Shown here: in pieces, positions 1-7,277 of the stretch
How positions within the stretch are numbered: position 1 is the first letter of the stretch
Layout: every line of letters begins with the position of its first letter
Source of the DNA: JBJEQG01 sp051881635
Lineage (GTDB): Bacteria; Bacillota; Clostridia; Oscillospirales; Acutalibacteraceae
DNA length: 24,848 nt
Assembly: GCA_051881635.1 (NCBI GenBank)
Contig: JBJEQG010000028.1
Coordinates: forward strand, 1-24,848
Direction: 5' to 3'
Position numbers and translations under genes: made by a program
The notes under the pieces: model-generated
What the model saw: the letters and a program-made list of their open reading frames with translations, nothing else
The model's database searches: none
Told to the model about the DNA's origin: nothing

Positions 1-9
1 CCTTTCAAC

Positions 10-41
10 AATCCCCAAACCCTTTTTCGGATTTGGGGATT
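10..41 (+). terminator. Hairpin terminator at the left edge
   Basis: A 10-bp perfect stem (10-19 with 32-41, arms AATCCCCAAA/TTTGGGGATT extended by one A-T pair) is followed on the plus strand by a T-rich stretch. It would end a plus-strand gene lying left of the window, and may also serve the minus-strand gene that ends at 67, although the T-tract on that side is weak. Confidence 0.6.
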
Positions 42-66
42 ATTTTAGAATTTAAGCACGGAATTT

Positions 67-831
67 TTAGAGTATATTTTCTGTTGCGGGTATCATTTGT
101 CGTGTGTATTCTTTATACTCTACACCCTCAGTCTGATTTGGGTATCTTTTATATGCTAACCCCTTAGTTGTATAATAAGCATTTTCATGAGCAGAATAAA
201 CACCACCACCTCTTAAAACATCAATTGTGGGTCTAATCAAAAACTCAGTTATAGTGTTTCCTTCACCACGATACGATATAATGATTGCATATCCATCAAC
301 TGTAAAATATACATCCCTTACTATTCCACTACCCAAATAACCATCCGGTCCTCCAACAACCGCTTTTACATCATCGTATGTTGATACACCTTTGGTAAAT
401 TGTAAAAATTGCTCGGTTGTTACGCCCTGCTCTTTGGTAACAGTTGACTCATAGTTACGGATAACATCAACTCTTTTTACAATCATATCCTCACAATATA
501 CAACGATTCTATCTCCGTTCGCAGTATAATAGGCATTCCATGGATTATTCGCATTTCTGGTGTAGAAAAGATACTGTCCGTCATCTGTCAATTGTTTATG
601 AGGCTTACCAAAAAGAGCTACCATATCATCGTATGTTGATTCACCCTTAACAAGCTGAGCAAATTGTTCTGCTGTCAACCCTTGTTCCTCACTTTGCTCA
701 GAAATAACTGTTGAATTATCATCTAAGGTTTCAGTTTCTCCCTGACTTGAAAGAGCAAAAGCCGAAATGGAAAACAGCATACAAGTGGCAAGGACACTGG
801 AAAGCACAACCAACTTTTTCTTTTTGTTCAT
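67..831 (-). CDS. Secreted protein with two tandem BamE/SmpA-like repeats
   Basis: A 254-residue exported protein of unknown function. Residues 1-26 form a signal peptide (KKKK start, hydrophobic core, likely cut after AFA); there is no convincing lipobox. Residues 51-128 and 136-204 are two copies of one module, each opening with (L/V)T-x-EQF-x-Q-x(2)-KG-x-STYDD-(M/V) and followed by GxP and beta-strand-like segments, resembling the SmpA/BamE (outer membrane protein assembly factor) fold that is also found in Firmicute lipoproteins. The copies even share 16 identical bases (370-385 and 625-640), so the duplication is fairly recent. A C-terminal tail of about 50 residues is rich in Tyr. The start is fixed by AAAGGAGG seven bases upstream of ATG. 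No promoter is convincing. It appears monocistronic and its substrate or partner cannot be inferred. Confidence 0.85.
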   Translation of the reverse strand: MNKKKKLVVLSSVLATCMLFSISAFALSSQGETETLDDNSTVISEQSEEQGLTAEQFAQLVKGESTYDDMVALFGKPHKQLTDDGQYLFYTRNANNPWNAYYTANGDRIVVYCEDMIVKRVDVIRNYESTVTKEQGVTTEQFLQFTKGVSTYDDVKAVVGGPDGYLGSGIVRDVYFTVDGYAIIISYRGEGNTITEFLIRPTIDVLRGGGVYSAHENAYYTTKGLAYKRYPNQTEGVEYKEYTRQMIPATENIL

Positions 832-1007
832 AGAACTTCCTCCTTTTCAAAACTCAATTCATCTTTTCAGACAAATTCATTTGTGAGTGTTCGACCTAAT
901 TTTTCACCACCTTTATCATATATTTTACAATAAAATATGCTTGGAAACAGACAATATAACATCTATTTCACCTTTACTTAATTTTAATGTAAATTTTTTC
1001 CATTGTC

Positions 1008-1062
1008 AATAAGCAAAATACATAAACATAATATATATTTGTTGTTAAATTCAGACAAAAAA
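1008..1062. repeat. 55-bp sequence left of the N-gap
   Basis: The 55 bases ending at the gap are identical to the 55 bases that begin right after it (1163-1217). The direct repeat abuts the gap on both sides, as expected when two contigs sharing a k-mer-length end are scaffolded without being merged. Confidence 0.95.
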
Positions 1063-1162
1063 NNNNNNNNNNNNNNNNNNNNNNNNNNNNNNNNNNNNNN
1101 NNNNNNNNNNNNNNNNNNNNNNNNNNNNNNNNNNNNNNNNNNNNNNNNNNNNNNNNNNNNNN
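1063..1162. other. Scaffold gap of exactly 100 Ns
   Basis: One hundred undetermined bases, a conventional placeholder length rather than a measured one. Because both flanks are the same 55 bp, the real gap may be zero or negative. Confidence 0.97.
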
Positions 1163-1217
1163 AATAAGCAAAATACATAAACATAATATATATTTGTTGT
1201 TAAATTCAGACAAAAAA
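1163..1217. repeat. 55-bp sequence right of the N-gap
   Basis: Identical copy of 1008-1062. Its right end supplies the A-run that, read on the minus strand, is the U-tract of the rpmA terminator. Confidence 0.95.
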
Positions 1218-1244
1218 GTCGGACTTCATAACAAAGCCCGACTT
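1212..1244 (-). terminator. Rho-independent terminator of rplU-prp-rpmA
   Basis: On the minus strand AAGTCGG (1238-1244) pairs with CCGACTT (1216-1222) and is followed by a run of T. It lies about 75 bases past the rpmA stop and ends the ribosomal operon. Confidence 0.8.
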
Positions 1245-1319
1245 CATAAAAGATTATATTTAATAATTATTCGTTTCAATTCCGTTACAATTCATGCCTC
1301 TACACGAGAAGCAATCTAA

Positions 1320-1598
1320 TTATTCAGCGTAAACGGAAACCTGCTTGCGGTCACGACCAACACGCTCAAATTTTACCTTGCCGTCAACCAAAGCAAAGAG
1401 TGTATCATCAGAACCCTTGCCTACATTGTTGCCGGGGTGGATTTTTGTACCACGCTGTTTTACGAGAATATTGCCTGCCAAAACGAACTGACCGTCAGCA
1501 CGCTTTGTACCAAGACGCTTGGACTCGGAATCACGACCGTTCTTTGTAGAACCGCCGCCCTTCTTATGAGCAAATAATTGTGCGTTAATTCTAAGCAT
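1320..1598 (-). CDS. rpmA: 50S ribosomal protein L27 with cleavable N-terminal extension
   Basis: bL27, 92 residues, a component of the large subunit whose N-terminus reaches towards the peptidyl-transferase centre. The body (AHKKGGGSTKNGRDSESKRL onwards, GTKIHPG, GRDRKQVSVYAE) is diagnostic. Residues 1-9 (MLRINAQLF) match the Firmicute-type extension that must be removed after Phe9 by the cysteine protease Prp, whose gene lies immediately upstream; the usual site is FF/A and here it is LF/A. The start is set by GGAGGTG six bases before ATG, and the ribosome binding site lies within the last codons of prp, three bases separating the two genes. It is the last gene of the operon and is followed by a terminator. 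Confidence 0.98.
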   Translation of the reverse strand: MLRINAQLFAHKKGGGSTKNGRDSESKRLGTKRADGQFVLAGNILVKQRGTKIHPGNNVGKGSDDTLFALVDGKVKFERVGRDRKQVSVYAE

Positions 1599-1601
1599 TA
1601 C

Positions 1602-1919
1602 TTACACCTCCGTAATTATGACTTTTAAATTTTTTTCGTATTGCTCGGCTATGTTATCCATGTGCAGCCGCAAACCTTTCAAAAGGTCCTGACATCTTTC
1701 CGCATTTTCACGCTTTGTCATAACAAACATATCGCCGTCTTTGTCTTTCGCCTCAGCGGGAATATGCATGACATCGGTTATCGTGTTGGCGGTCATATAT
1801 GCTGCTGAGGATACCATTGCACAAACAATATCTTTTCCGAACTCATCATAATCGGCATGACCGAATATATGAAATCCGATGAAAGTATCCTTACTGCGAA
1901 AAAATTCCGCTGTTATCAT
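1602..1919 (-). CDS. prp: Ribosomal-processing cysteine protease Prp
   Basis: A 105-residue cysteine protease that, in Firmicutes, removes the N-terminal extension of L27, an essential step because the extension would block the peptidyl-transferase site. The catalytic pair is visible: His21 in GHADY and Cys33 in DIVCAMVS, with the usual ~12-residue spacing. The gene sits between rplU and rpmA as in other Firmicutes. Its ATG shares one base with the rplU stop (TAATG), so translation is probably coupled. It was long annotated as a YsxB-like conserved hypothetical or DUF464 protein. Confidence 0.95.
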   Translation of the reverse strand: MITAEFFRSKDTFIGFHIFGHADYDEFGKDIVCAMVSSAAYMTANTITDVMHIPAEAKDKDGDMFVMTKRENAERCQDLLKGLRLHMDNIAEQYEKNLKVIITEV

Positions 1920-2227
1920 TACGCCTCGATAGCCTCGATTTGTACCTTTGTATAGGGCTGTCTGTGACCCATTTTGCGTTTTTCGCTCTTTTTCGGCTTG
2001 TAAGTAAATACTGTGATTTTCTTAGACTTACCGTTTTTGATAACCTTACCTGTTACCTTTGCACCCTCAACATAAGGAGCACCTGTCTTGAAGCCGTCAT
2101 CTGTGCTTACGGCAACAACCTTGAACTCTACAACAGAGTCAGCATCTGCGGCGAGCTTTTCAACAAAGATTGTATCACCGTTAGCAACCTTATACTGCTT
2201 ACCGCCTGTTTCAATAATAGCGTACAT
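1919..2227 (-). CDS. rplU: 50S ribosomal protein L21
   Basis: bL21, 102 residues, a 23S rRNA-binding protein of the large subunit. The start MYAIIETGGKQYKV, the KVIKNGKSKKITVFTYKPKK segment and the GHRQPYTKVQI ending are diagnostic. AGGTG lies five bases upstream of ATG. It is the first gene of rplU-prp-rpmA, transcribed from a clear promoter at 2311-2339 through a structured 5' UTR that is probably an L21 leader. Confidence 0.98.
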   Translation of the reverse strand: MYAIIETGGKQYKVANGDTIFVEKLAADADSVVEFKVVAVSTDDGFKTGAPYVEGAKVTGKVIKNGKSKKITVFTYKPKKSEKRKMGHRQPYTKVQIEAIEA

Positions 2228-2304
2228 TTCGGCACCTGCCTATCCTTATAAACTCGCTACCCAAAGGCGGAGCCATGCTCACTTCAAGCCTACGGTATGC
2301 GGCA
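2228..2304 (-). ncRNA. Probable L21 leader (cis-regulatory RNA)
   Basis: The roughly 77-nt 5' UTR between the rplU promoter and its ATG contains the order of elements I associate with the Firmicute L21 leader: an early GCCGCATAC...GTA segment, a GGCTCCGCC turn, GGGTAGCGAG, and a GGATAGGCAGGTGCC stretch holding the ribosome binding site. This leader is thought to bind L21 and repress its own operon. The assignment rests on position and remembered resemblance; a covariance-model search against the Rfam L21_leader family would settle it. Confidence 0.65.
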
Positions 2305-2310
2305 TTTATG

Positions 2311-2339
2311 ATTTTATCATATTTATTTTCTGTTGTCAA
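2311..2339 (-). promoter_or_regulatory. Sigma-A promoter of rplU-prp-rpmA
   Basis: On the minus strand TTGACA (2334-2339) is followed after exactly 17 bases by TAAAAT (2311-2316). The -35 box is a perfect consensus, fitting a strongly expressed ribosomal operon. Confidence 0.88.
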
Positions 2340-2393
2340 GCGAATATTCAGTGGCATATTTTTTCTTTTTGTATGTGCTAAATTGAATTTTGG

Positions 2394-3935
2394 TCATTCC
2401 CACTCGATTGTGGCGGGAGGCTTACTTGTAATATCATATACAACACGGTTGACATTCTTAACTTCGTTGATAATACGACTTGAAATTTTTGCCAAAACAT
2501 CATACGGAATTTTTGCCCAGTCGGCTGTCATAAAGTCACTCGTTGTAACAGCACGCAAGGCAATCGTATTATCGTATGTTCGTCCGTCACCCATAACACC
2601 AACACTTTTAATCCCTGTCAAAACAGCAAAGTATTGGTTGATTTCACGGTCAAGTCCTGCGTTTGCAATTTCTTCACGCATAATCGCATCGGCATCTTTG
2701 AGTATTTCAAGTTTATCATTTGTAATTTCACCCAAAATACGAATAGCCAAACCCGGTCCTGGGAACGGCTGACGCCATACCAAAAAGGACGGAATTCCCA
2801 ATTCTAAACCGGCAGAACGCACTTCATCTTTGAACAAATAACGCAACGGCTCTATAATACCCTCAAAACCGACATCCTCAGGCAAACCGCCAACATTATG
2901 GTGGCTCTTAATAACTGCCGCTTCACCGATACCGCTCTCGACAACATCTGGATAAATCGTGCCTTGACACAAATATTCAACCTTGCCTAACTTTGAAGAC
3001 TCCTCTTCAAAAACACGGATAAACTCCTCACCAATAATCTTTCTCTTGCGTTCGGGATCTGTGACACCCGCAAGCTTTGAAAGGAAACGGTCTTTTGCAT
3101 CAACACGAATTAAATTCATGTCAAACTGCTCTCTGAAAATCCTTTCAACCTGGTCGCCTTCATTCTTACGCAAAAGACCATGGTCAACAAAAATACAGGT
3201 CAACTGCTTACCAATCGCTTTATGCACCAAAACGGCGGCAACAGAGGAGTCAACACCACCTGACAAGGCACAAAGAACTTTTTTGTCACCAACCATTTCA
3301 CGAATATGCTCGACAGTGTCATTAACAAAAGAACTCATTTTCCAATCGCCCTTACAGCCGCAAGCACCGAAAAGAAACTTTCTTAAATACAGATTGCCTT
3401 CAACTGTATGCTGAACCTCAGGGTGGAACTGCATAGCATAAAGTTTTCTGTCATTGTTTTCCATAGCGGCAACAGGGCAATCAGCGGACTTGGCAACAAT
3501 TTTAAATCCTTCGGGAACAGCTGAAATATAATCGGTATGGCTCATCCAGCAAACGCTCTCTTTGGAAACACTATTAAACAGCAAAGCTGTTGTATCAAAT
3601 TGAACGGCTGTTTTACCGTATTCACGCACCTCAGAACTGCTGACTGTTCCGCCCAAACTTTGTGCCATAAGCTGAGCACCGTAACAGATACCCAATACGG
3701 GCAAACCGATTTCAAAAACTTTCGGGTCGCATTTCGGAGCGTTTTCAGCATAAACGCTGTTCGGACCACCCGAAAAAATAATGCCCTTATAACCTGCGGC
3801 GGCAAGCTCCTCTGCGGAAGTCTTATAGGATTTGATTTCGCAATATACATTACACTCACGCACACGCCTTGCAATCAGTTGGCTGTACTGTCCACCAAAA
3901 TCTAAAATGACGATTGCTTCATTTTTAATTTCCAT
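2394..3935 (-). CDS. guaA: GMP synthase (glutamine-hydrolysing)
   Basis: Converts XMP to GMP with ATP and glutamine, the last step of the guanine branch. It is a 513-residue single-chain enzyme. The class I glutamine amidotransferase domain occupies residues 1 to about 190 with nucleophile Cys84 in GICYGAQ and the His171/Glu173 pair in FHPEV. The ATP-pyrophosphatase P-loop SGGVDS is at 225-230, and the dimerisation domain ends in the typical ITSKPPATIEWE. GAGGTGA precedes the ATG by five bases. It follows glmS by 65 bases and is the last gene of the purine cluster. No guaA terminator is visible before the rplU promoter, so readthrough into the ribosomal operon is possible. guaB is absent from the window. 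Confidence 0.98.
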   Translation of the reverse strand: MEIKNEAIVILDFGGQYSQLIARRVRECNVYCEIKSYKTSAEELAAAGYKGIIFSGGPNSVYAENAPKCDPKVFEIGLPVLGICYGAQLMAQSLGGTVSSSEVREYGKTAVQFDTTALLFNSVSKESVCWMSHTDYISAVPEGFKIVAKSADCPVAAMENNDRKLYAMQFHPEVQHTVEGNLYLRKFLFGACGCKGDWKMSSFVNDTVEHIREMVGDKKVLCALSGGVDSSVAAVLVHKAIGKQLTCIFVDHGLLRKNEGDQVERIFREQFDMNLIRVDAKDRFLSKLAGVTDPERKRKIIGEEFIRVFEEESSKLGKVEYLCQGTIYPDVVESGIGEAAVIKSHHNVGGLPEDVGFEGIIEPLRYLFKDEVRSAGLELGIPSFLVWRQPFPGPGLAIRILGEITNDKLEILKDADAIMREEIANAGLDREINQYFAVLTGIKSVGVMGDGRTYDNTIALRAVTTSDFMTADWAKIPYDVLAKISSRIINEVKNVNRVVYDITSKPPATIEWE

Positions 3936-4000
3936 TTTGTCACCTCATATTTTTCAACTTTTATTCCCCATTTATCATAGGCTGTGCCTTTGATTTCCGT

Positions 4001-5830
4001 TTATTCAACGGTTACGGATTTTGCCAGATTTCTTGGCTTATCAATGTCGCACCCCTTCATTGATGCAACATAATAAGCAAAAAGTTGGAGCGGAATAACC
4101 GCCAATGACGGCAGGAATATATCACTTGTATCGGGAATATAAAAACTGAAATCCGATACACCCTTAACATCTTCCTCGTGCTTATCACAAGCCAATGTCA
4201 ATATGACTGCACCTCTCGCCTTAACTTCTTCAATGTTACTGACAATCTTCTTCAAAAGTTTTTCCTGTGTAGCCAAAGCCACAACAAGTGTGCCGTCTTC
4301 AATCAGGGAAATTGTGCCATGTTTCAATTCGCCTGCGGCATAAGCCTCAGAATGAATATAGGAAATCTCTTTCAACTTTAAAGAGCCTTCCAAAGACAAC
4401 GCATAATCAATATTTCGACCGATAAAGAATATATCTTTACTGTTAAAATGCTTAGAGGCAAAATATTGGATATTCTCCTTGTTATGCAAAATCGTTTCGA
4501 TTTTTTCGGGCAAAGCATATAACTCGGAAATATATTTTTGATAGTCTGTCGGATTCAGTGTGCCAAGTTTATCTCCAAAATACAATGCCAGCAGATAAAC
4601 CACAGCCAACTGTGTACTATATGCCTTTGTTGTGGCTACGGCAATTTCAGGACCTGCCCATGTATAAATGACATCGTTCGATTCGTTGGCAATCGAACTG
4701 CCGACAACATTAACAATGGAAATGGTATAAGCCCCTCGCTTTTTTGCCTCTCTCAAAGCCTCCAATGTATCAGCGGTTTCGCCTGACTGACTGATGACAA
4801 ACACCAATGTTTCTTTATCAACAATCGGGTCACGATAACGAAACTCCGATGCCAAATCGACTTCTACGGGCAACCGCAATGTTTTTTCAAAAACATATTT
4901 TGCCACAACGCCGACATGATATGCCGAACCACACGCAACAATAAAGATTTTCTTAAAAGTCTTTATCTTCTCTTCGGTTAGGTGAATTTCGTCCAAAACA
5001 ACCTTATCAGATTTAATTCTCGGAGTTAAGGTGTCCTTAACCGCTTTTGGCTGTTCCATGATTTCCTTGAACATGAAATGTTCATAACCACCCTTTTCCG
5101 CTGCGGAAACATCCCATTGTATCTCTTGAATTTGTTTAGGGATAATTTCCTTATCCGTATTGATAACCGTTACACGGTCACGGCGAATAAGGGCAATTTC
5201 GTTGTTCTCCAAACGATAAATCTTACGGGTATGGGATAAAATCGCCGGAATATCAGACGCCATATAATTTTCATTTTCGCCCAAACCGATAACCAACGGG
5301 CTTTCCTTGCGAACAGCAATAATTTCATCGGGATTTTCCTGACTGATAATGCCCAAAGCATAAGAGCCGTTGACTTTGGAAAGCACATTGATGACTGTGT
5401 CAATCAAATCGCCTTTATAATAGTATTCAATAAGCTGTGCGATAACTTCCGTATCCGTCTGAGAACGAAAAGTTATGCCCCGTCTTTGCAAATGTGCTTT
5501 CAGCTCCATGTAATTTTCAATAATGCCATTATGAACAACGGCAAAACGCCCCGATTCACTCATGTGGGGGTGAGAATTTACATCGGAAGGTTCACCGTGC
5601 GTTGCCCAACGGGTATGTCCTATACCGACCGTACCGCAAATATCCGGCTTTTGTTCCAATAAAGCCGACAAATGTTCCAGTTTACCTTTTGCTTTTACAA
5701 CTTCCAAATCCGTGCCATTAAAAACGCAAACGCCAGCCGAATCATAACCACGGTACTCTAATTTTTTTAAACCTTGAAGTAAAACAGGCACTGCGTTTTC
5801 ATAGCCTATATAGCCAACAATTCCACACAA
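4001..5830 (-). CDS. glmS: Glutamine-fructose-6-phosphate aminotransferase (isomerising)
   Basis: Makes glucosamine-6-phosphate from fructose-6-phosphate and glutamine, the entry step to peptidoglycan and other amino sugars. The 609-residue protein starts with CGIVGYIG, so Cys2 is the N-terminal nucleophile of the class II amidotransferase domain once Met is removed. Two SIS sugar-isomerase domains follow (SQSGETADT and GSLKLKEISYIHSEAYAAGE are visible) and the chain ends in KPRNLAKSVTVE. The start codon is TTG, seven bases after GGAGGG; the position is dictated by Cys2. It begins only 21 bases after purA, so there is no room for the glmS ribozyme found upstream of many Firmicute glmS genes. 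Its place inside a purine operon is unusual and suggests shared control of glutamine-consuming steps. Confidence 0.98.
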   Translation of the reverse strand: MCGIVGYIGYENAVPVLLQGLKKLEYRGYDSAGVCVFNGTDLEVVKAKGKLEHLSALLEQKPDICGTVGIGHTRWATHGEPSDVNSHPHMSESGRFAVVHNGIIENYMELKAHLQRRGITFRSQTDTEVIAQLIEYYYKGDLIDTVINVLSKVNGSYALGIISQENPDEIIAVRKESPLVIGLGENENYMASDIPAILSHTRKIYRLENNEIALIRRDRVTVINTDKEIIPKQIQEIQWDVSAAEKGGYEHFMFKEIMEQPKAVKDTLTPRIKSDKVVLDEIHLTEEKIKTFKKIFIVACGSAYHVGVVAKYVFEKTLRLPVEVDLASEFRYRDPIVDKETLVFVISQSGETADTLEALREAKKRGAYTISIVNVVGSSIANESNDVIYTWAGPEIAVATTKAYSTQLAVVYLLALYFGDKLGTLNPTDYQKYISELYALPEKIETILHNKENIQYFASKHFNSKDIFFIGRNIDYALSLEGSLKLKEISYIHSEAYAAGELKHGTISLIEDGTLVVALATQEKLLKKIVSNIEEVKARGAVILTLACDKHEEDVKGVSDFSFYIPDTSDIFLPSLAVIPLQLFAYYVASMKGCDIDKPRNLAKSVTVE

Positions 5831-5851
5831 AACAAATCCCTCCTGACAAGG

Positions 5852-7132
5852 TTATCTGTAAATGATGTCTTCTCTCTTTGGCCCGTTGGAAACATACTTA
5901 ATCGGTACACCAATGGCTTTCTCGGCAAACTCAATATAGCGTCTGCAATTTTCGGGTAGTTGGTCATATTCCCTGATACCACGAATATCGCACTTCCAAC
6001 CCGGAAGAACTTCCAAAATCGGTTTTGCTCTTTTCAGCTTTGTTGTAGACGGGAAATAGTCAATTCTCTCGCCGTCAAGCTCATAAGCAACGCATACGGG
6101 GATTTCGTCCAAATAGCCCAAAGCGTCCAAAACGGTAAACGCAACGGAAGTTGCACCCTGAACCTTACAGCCGTAGCGTGTTGCAACAAGGTCAAGCCAA
6201 CCCATTCTTCTCGGACGACCTGTGGTTGCACCGTACTCGCCGCCGTCACCGCCTCTTTTACGCAACTCCTCTGCCTCATCTCCGAAAATCTCGCTGACAA
6301 ATTCACCTGCACCGACGGCACTTGAATAGGCTTTGGCAACGCAAATAACATCTTTGATTTCATACGGAGGAATACCGCCTGCACCAACCGCACCATAACC
6401 GGCTATTGTGTTGGAGGAGGTAACCATCGGATAAATACCAAAATCAGTATCTTTAAGTGAACCGAGCTGACCTTCAAGGAGGATTTTCTTACCCGAAACA
6501 ACTGCATCATGAACAATGTCAAAAGTCGGTGCAACATAGGGAGCTAATGCCTCTTTGTATTCCATCAGCTTTGCAAACATCTCATCAACACTCAAAGCAG
6601 GTTTTTTATAAAGATTTGTAATAGTGGCATTTTTAACTTCCAAAATACGGGTCAGCTTTTCCTTCAAACCTTGTTCGTCATCATAAAGTTCGTTGACCTG
6701 AAAACCGATTTTGGAGAATTTATCGGAATAGAACGGTGCAATACCAGACTTTGTCGAACCAAAGCTGTTTTTGCCCAAACGCTCCTCCTCATAAACATCA
6801 AACAAAACATGGTACGGCATAACGATTTGGGCTCTGTCCGAAATAAATATATGCGGTACGGGAACATTTCTTTCTTTTAAGGACGCCATTTCCTTAACAA
6901 AATTCTCCACGCTCAAAGCAACGCCGTTGCCAATAATGTTTGTTATATGGTCATAAAATACACCGGAGGGAAGCTGATGCAGTGCGAATTTGCCATAGTT
7001 GTTAATAATGGTATGTCCGGCATTACTGCCGCCTTGAAAACGAATAACCATATCGGATTTTGCCGCCAGCATATCCGTAATTTTTCCCTTACCCTCATCG
7101 CCCCAGTTTGCACCGACGATTGCACTTACCAT
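5852..7132 (-). CDS. purA: Adenylosuccinate synthetase
   Basis: Joins IMP and aspartate with GTP to make adenylosuccinate, the first step of the AMP branch. The N-terminal MVSAIVGANWGDEGKGK carries the GTP-loop GDEGKGK (residues 11-17), and the GATTGRPRRMGW segment of the IMP site is present. Length 426 is normal. I chose the ATG at 7132: AAAGGA lies nine bases upstream of it, whereas an in-frame ATG at 7141 almost touches the same ribosome binding site. The gene is followed closely by glmS and separated from purB by 145 bases containing a hairpin. Confidence 0.97.
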   Translation of the reverse strand: MVSAIVGANWGDEGKGKITDMLAAKSDMVIRFQGGSNAGHTIINNYGKFALHQLPSGVFYDHITNIIGNGVALSVENFVKEMASLKERNVPVPHIFISDRAQIVMPYHVLFDVYEEERLGKNSFGSTKSGIAPFYSDKFSKIGFQVNELYDDEQGLKEKLTRILEVKNATITNLYKKPALSVDEMFAKLMEYKEALAPYVAPTFDIVHDAVVSGKKILLEGQLGSLKDTDFGIYPMVTSSNTIAGYGAVGAGGIPPYEIKDVICVAKAYSSAVGAGEFVSEIFGDEAEELRKRGGDGGEYGATTGRPRRMGWLDLVATRYGCKVQGATSVAFTVLDALGYLDEIPVCVAYELDGERIDYFPSTTKLKRAKPILEVLPGWKCDIRGIREYDQLPENCRRYIEFAEKAIGVPIKYVSNGPKREDIIYR

Positions 7133-7192
7133 GTACACCATTCCTTTCGATTTTTAATTCAAAATTCAATTTTTTACTCAACCCGTAAACCA

Positions 7193-7233
7193 AAATACAA
7201 TCGAAACTAATATAGGTAGCCTCGATTGTATTT
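7193..7233 (-). terminator. Intercistronic hairpin between purB and purA
   Basis: A 12-bp perfect stem (7193-7204 with 7222-7233, core ATACAATCGA/TCGATTGTAT) with a 17-nt loop lies just after purB. On the minus strand it is followed by TT-GG-TTT, a weak U-tract, so it could be a leaky terminator or an mRNA-stabilising stem within the operon. Confidence 0.5.
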
Positions 7234-7277
7234 GTTTATGAAAAAGTGTCTGTTTTATTTTATGCTTAAACCTTTAA

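Larger units (their letters stand above)
832..1319. other. Intergenic stretch containing an assembly gap
   Basis: This 488-base stretch holds the 5' UTR of the secreted-repeat protein (ribosome binding site next to 831), a weak TATGAT-like -10 at 915-920 without a good -35, the 55-bp sequence repeated on both sides of 100 Ns, and the terminator of the rpmA operon. I see no gene in it. Confidence 0.8.

Noticed and set aside
974..1213. Open frames running across the N-gap
   Set aside because: They are made of the 55-bp repeat on both sides translated through undetermined bases; there is no ribosome binding site.
2275..2772. 165-codon plus-strand frame
   Set aside because: It runs antisense through the end of guaA and the rplU promoter; guaA is unmistakable on the other strand.
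5831..5851. glmS ribozyme upstream of glmS
   Set aside because: Only 21 bases separate purA and glmS, and the ribozyme would need well over 100 nt.
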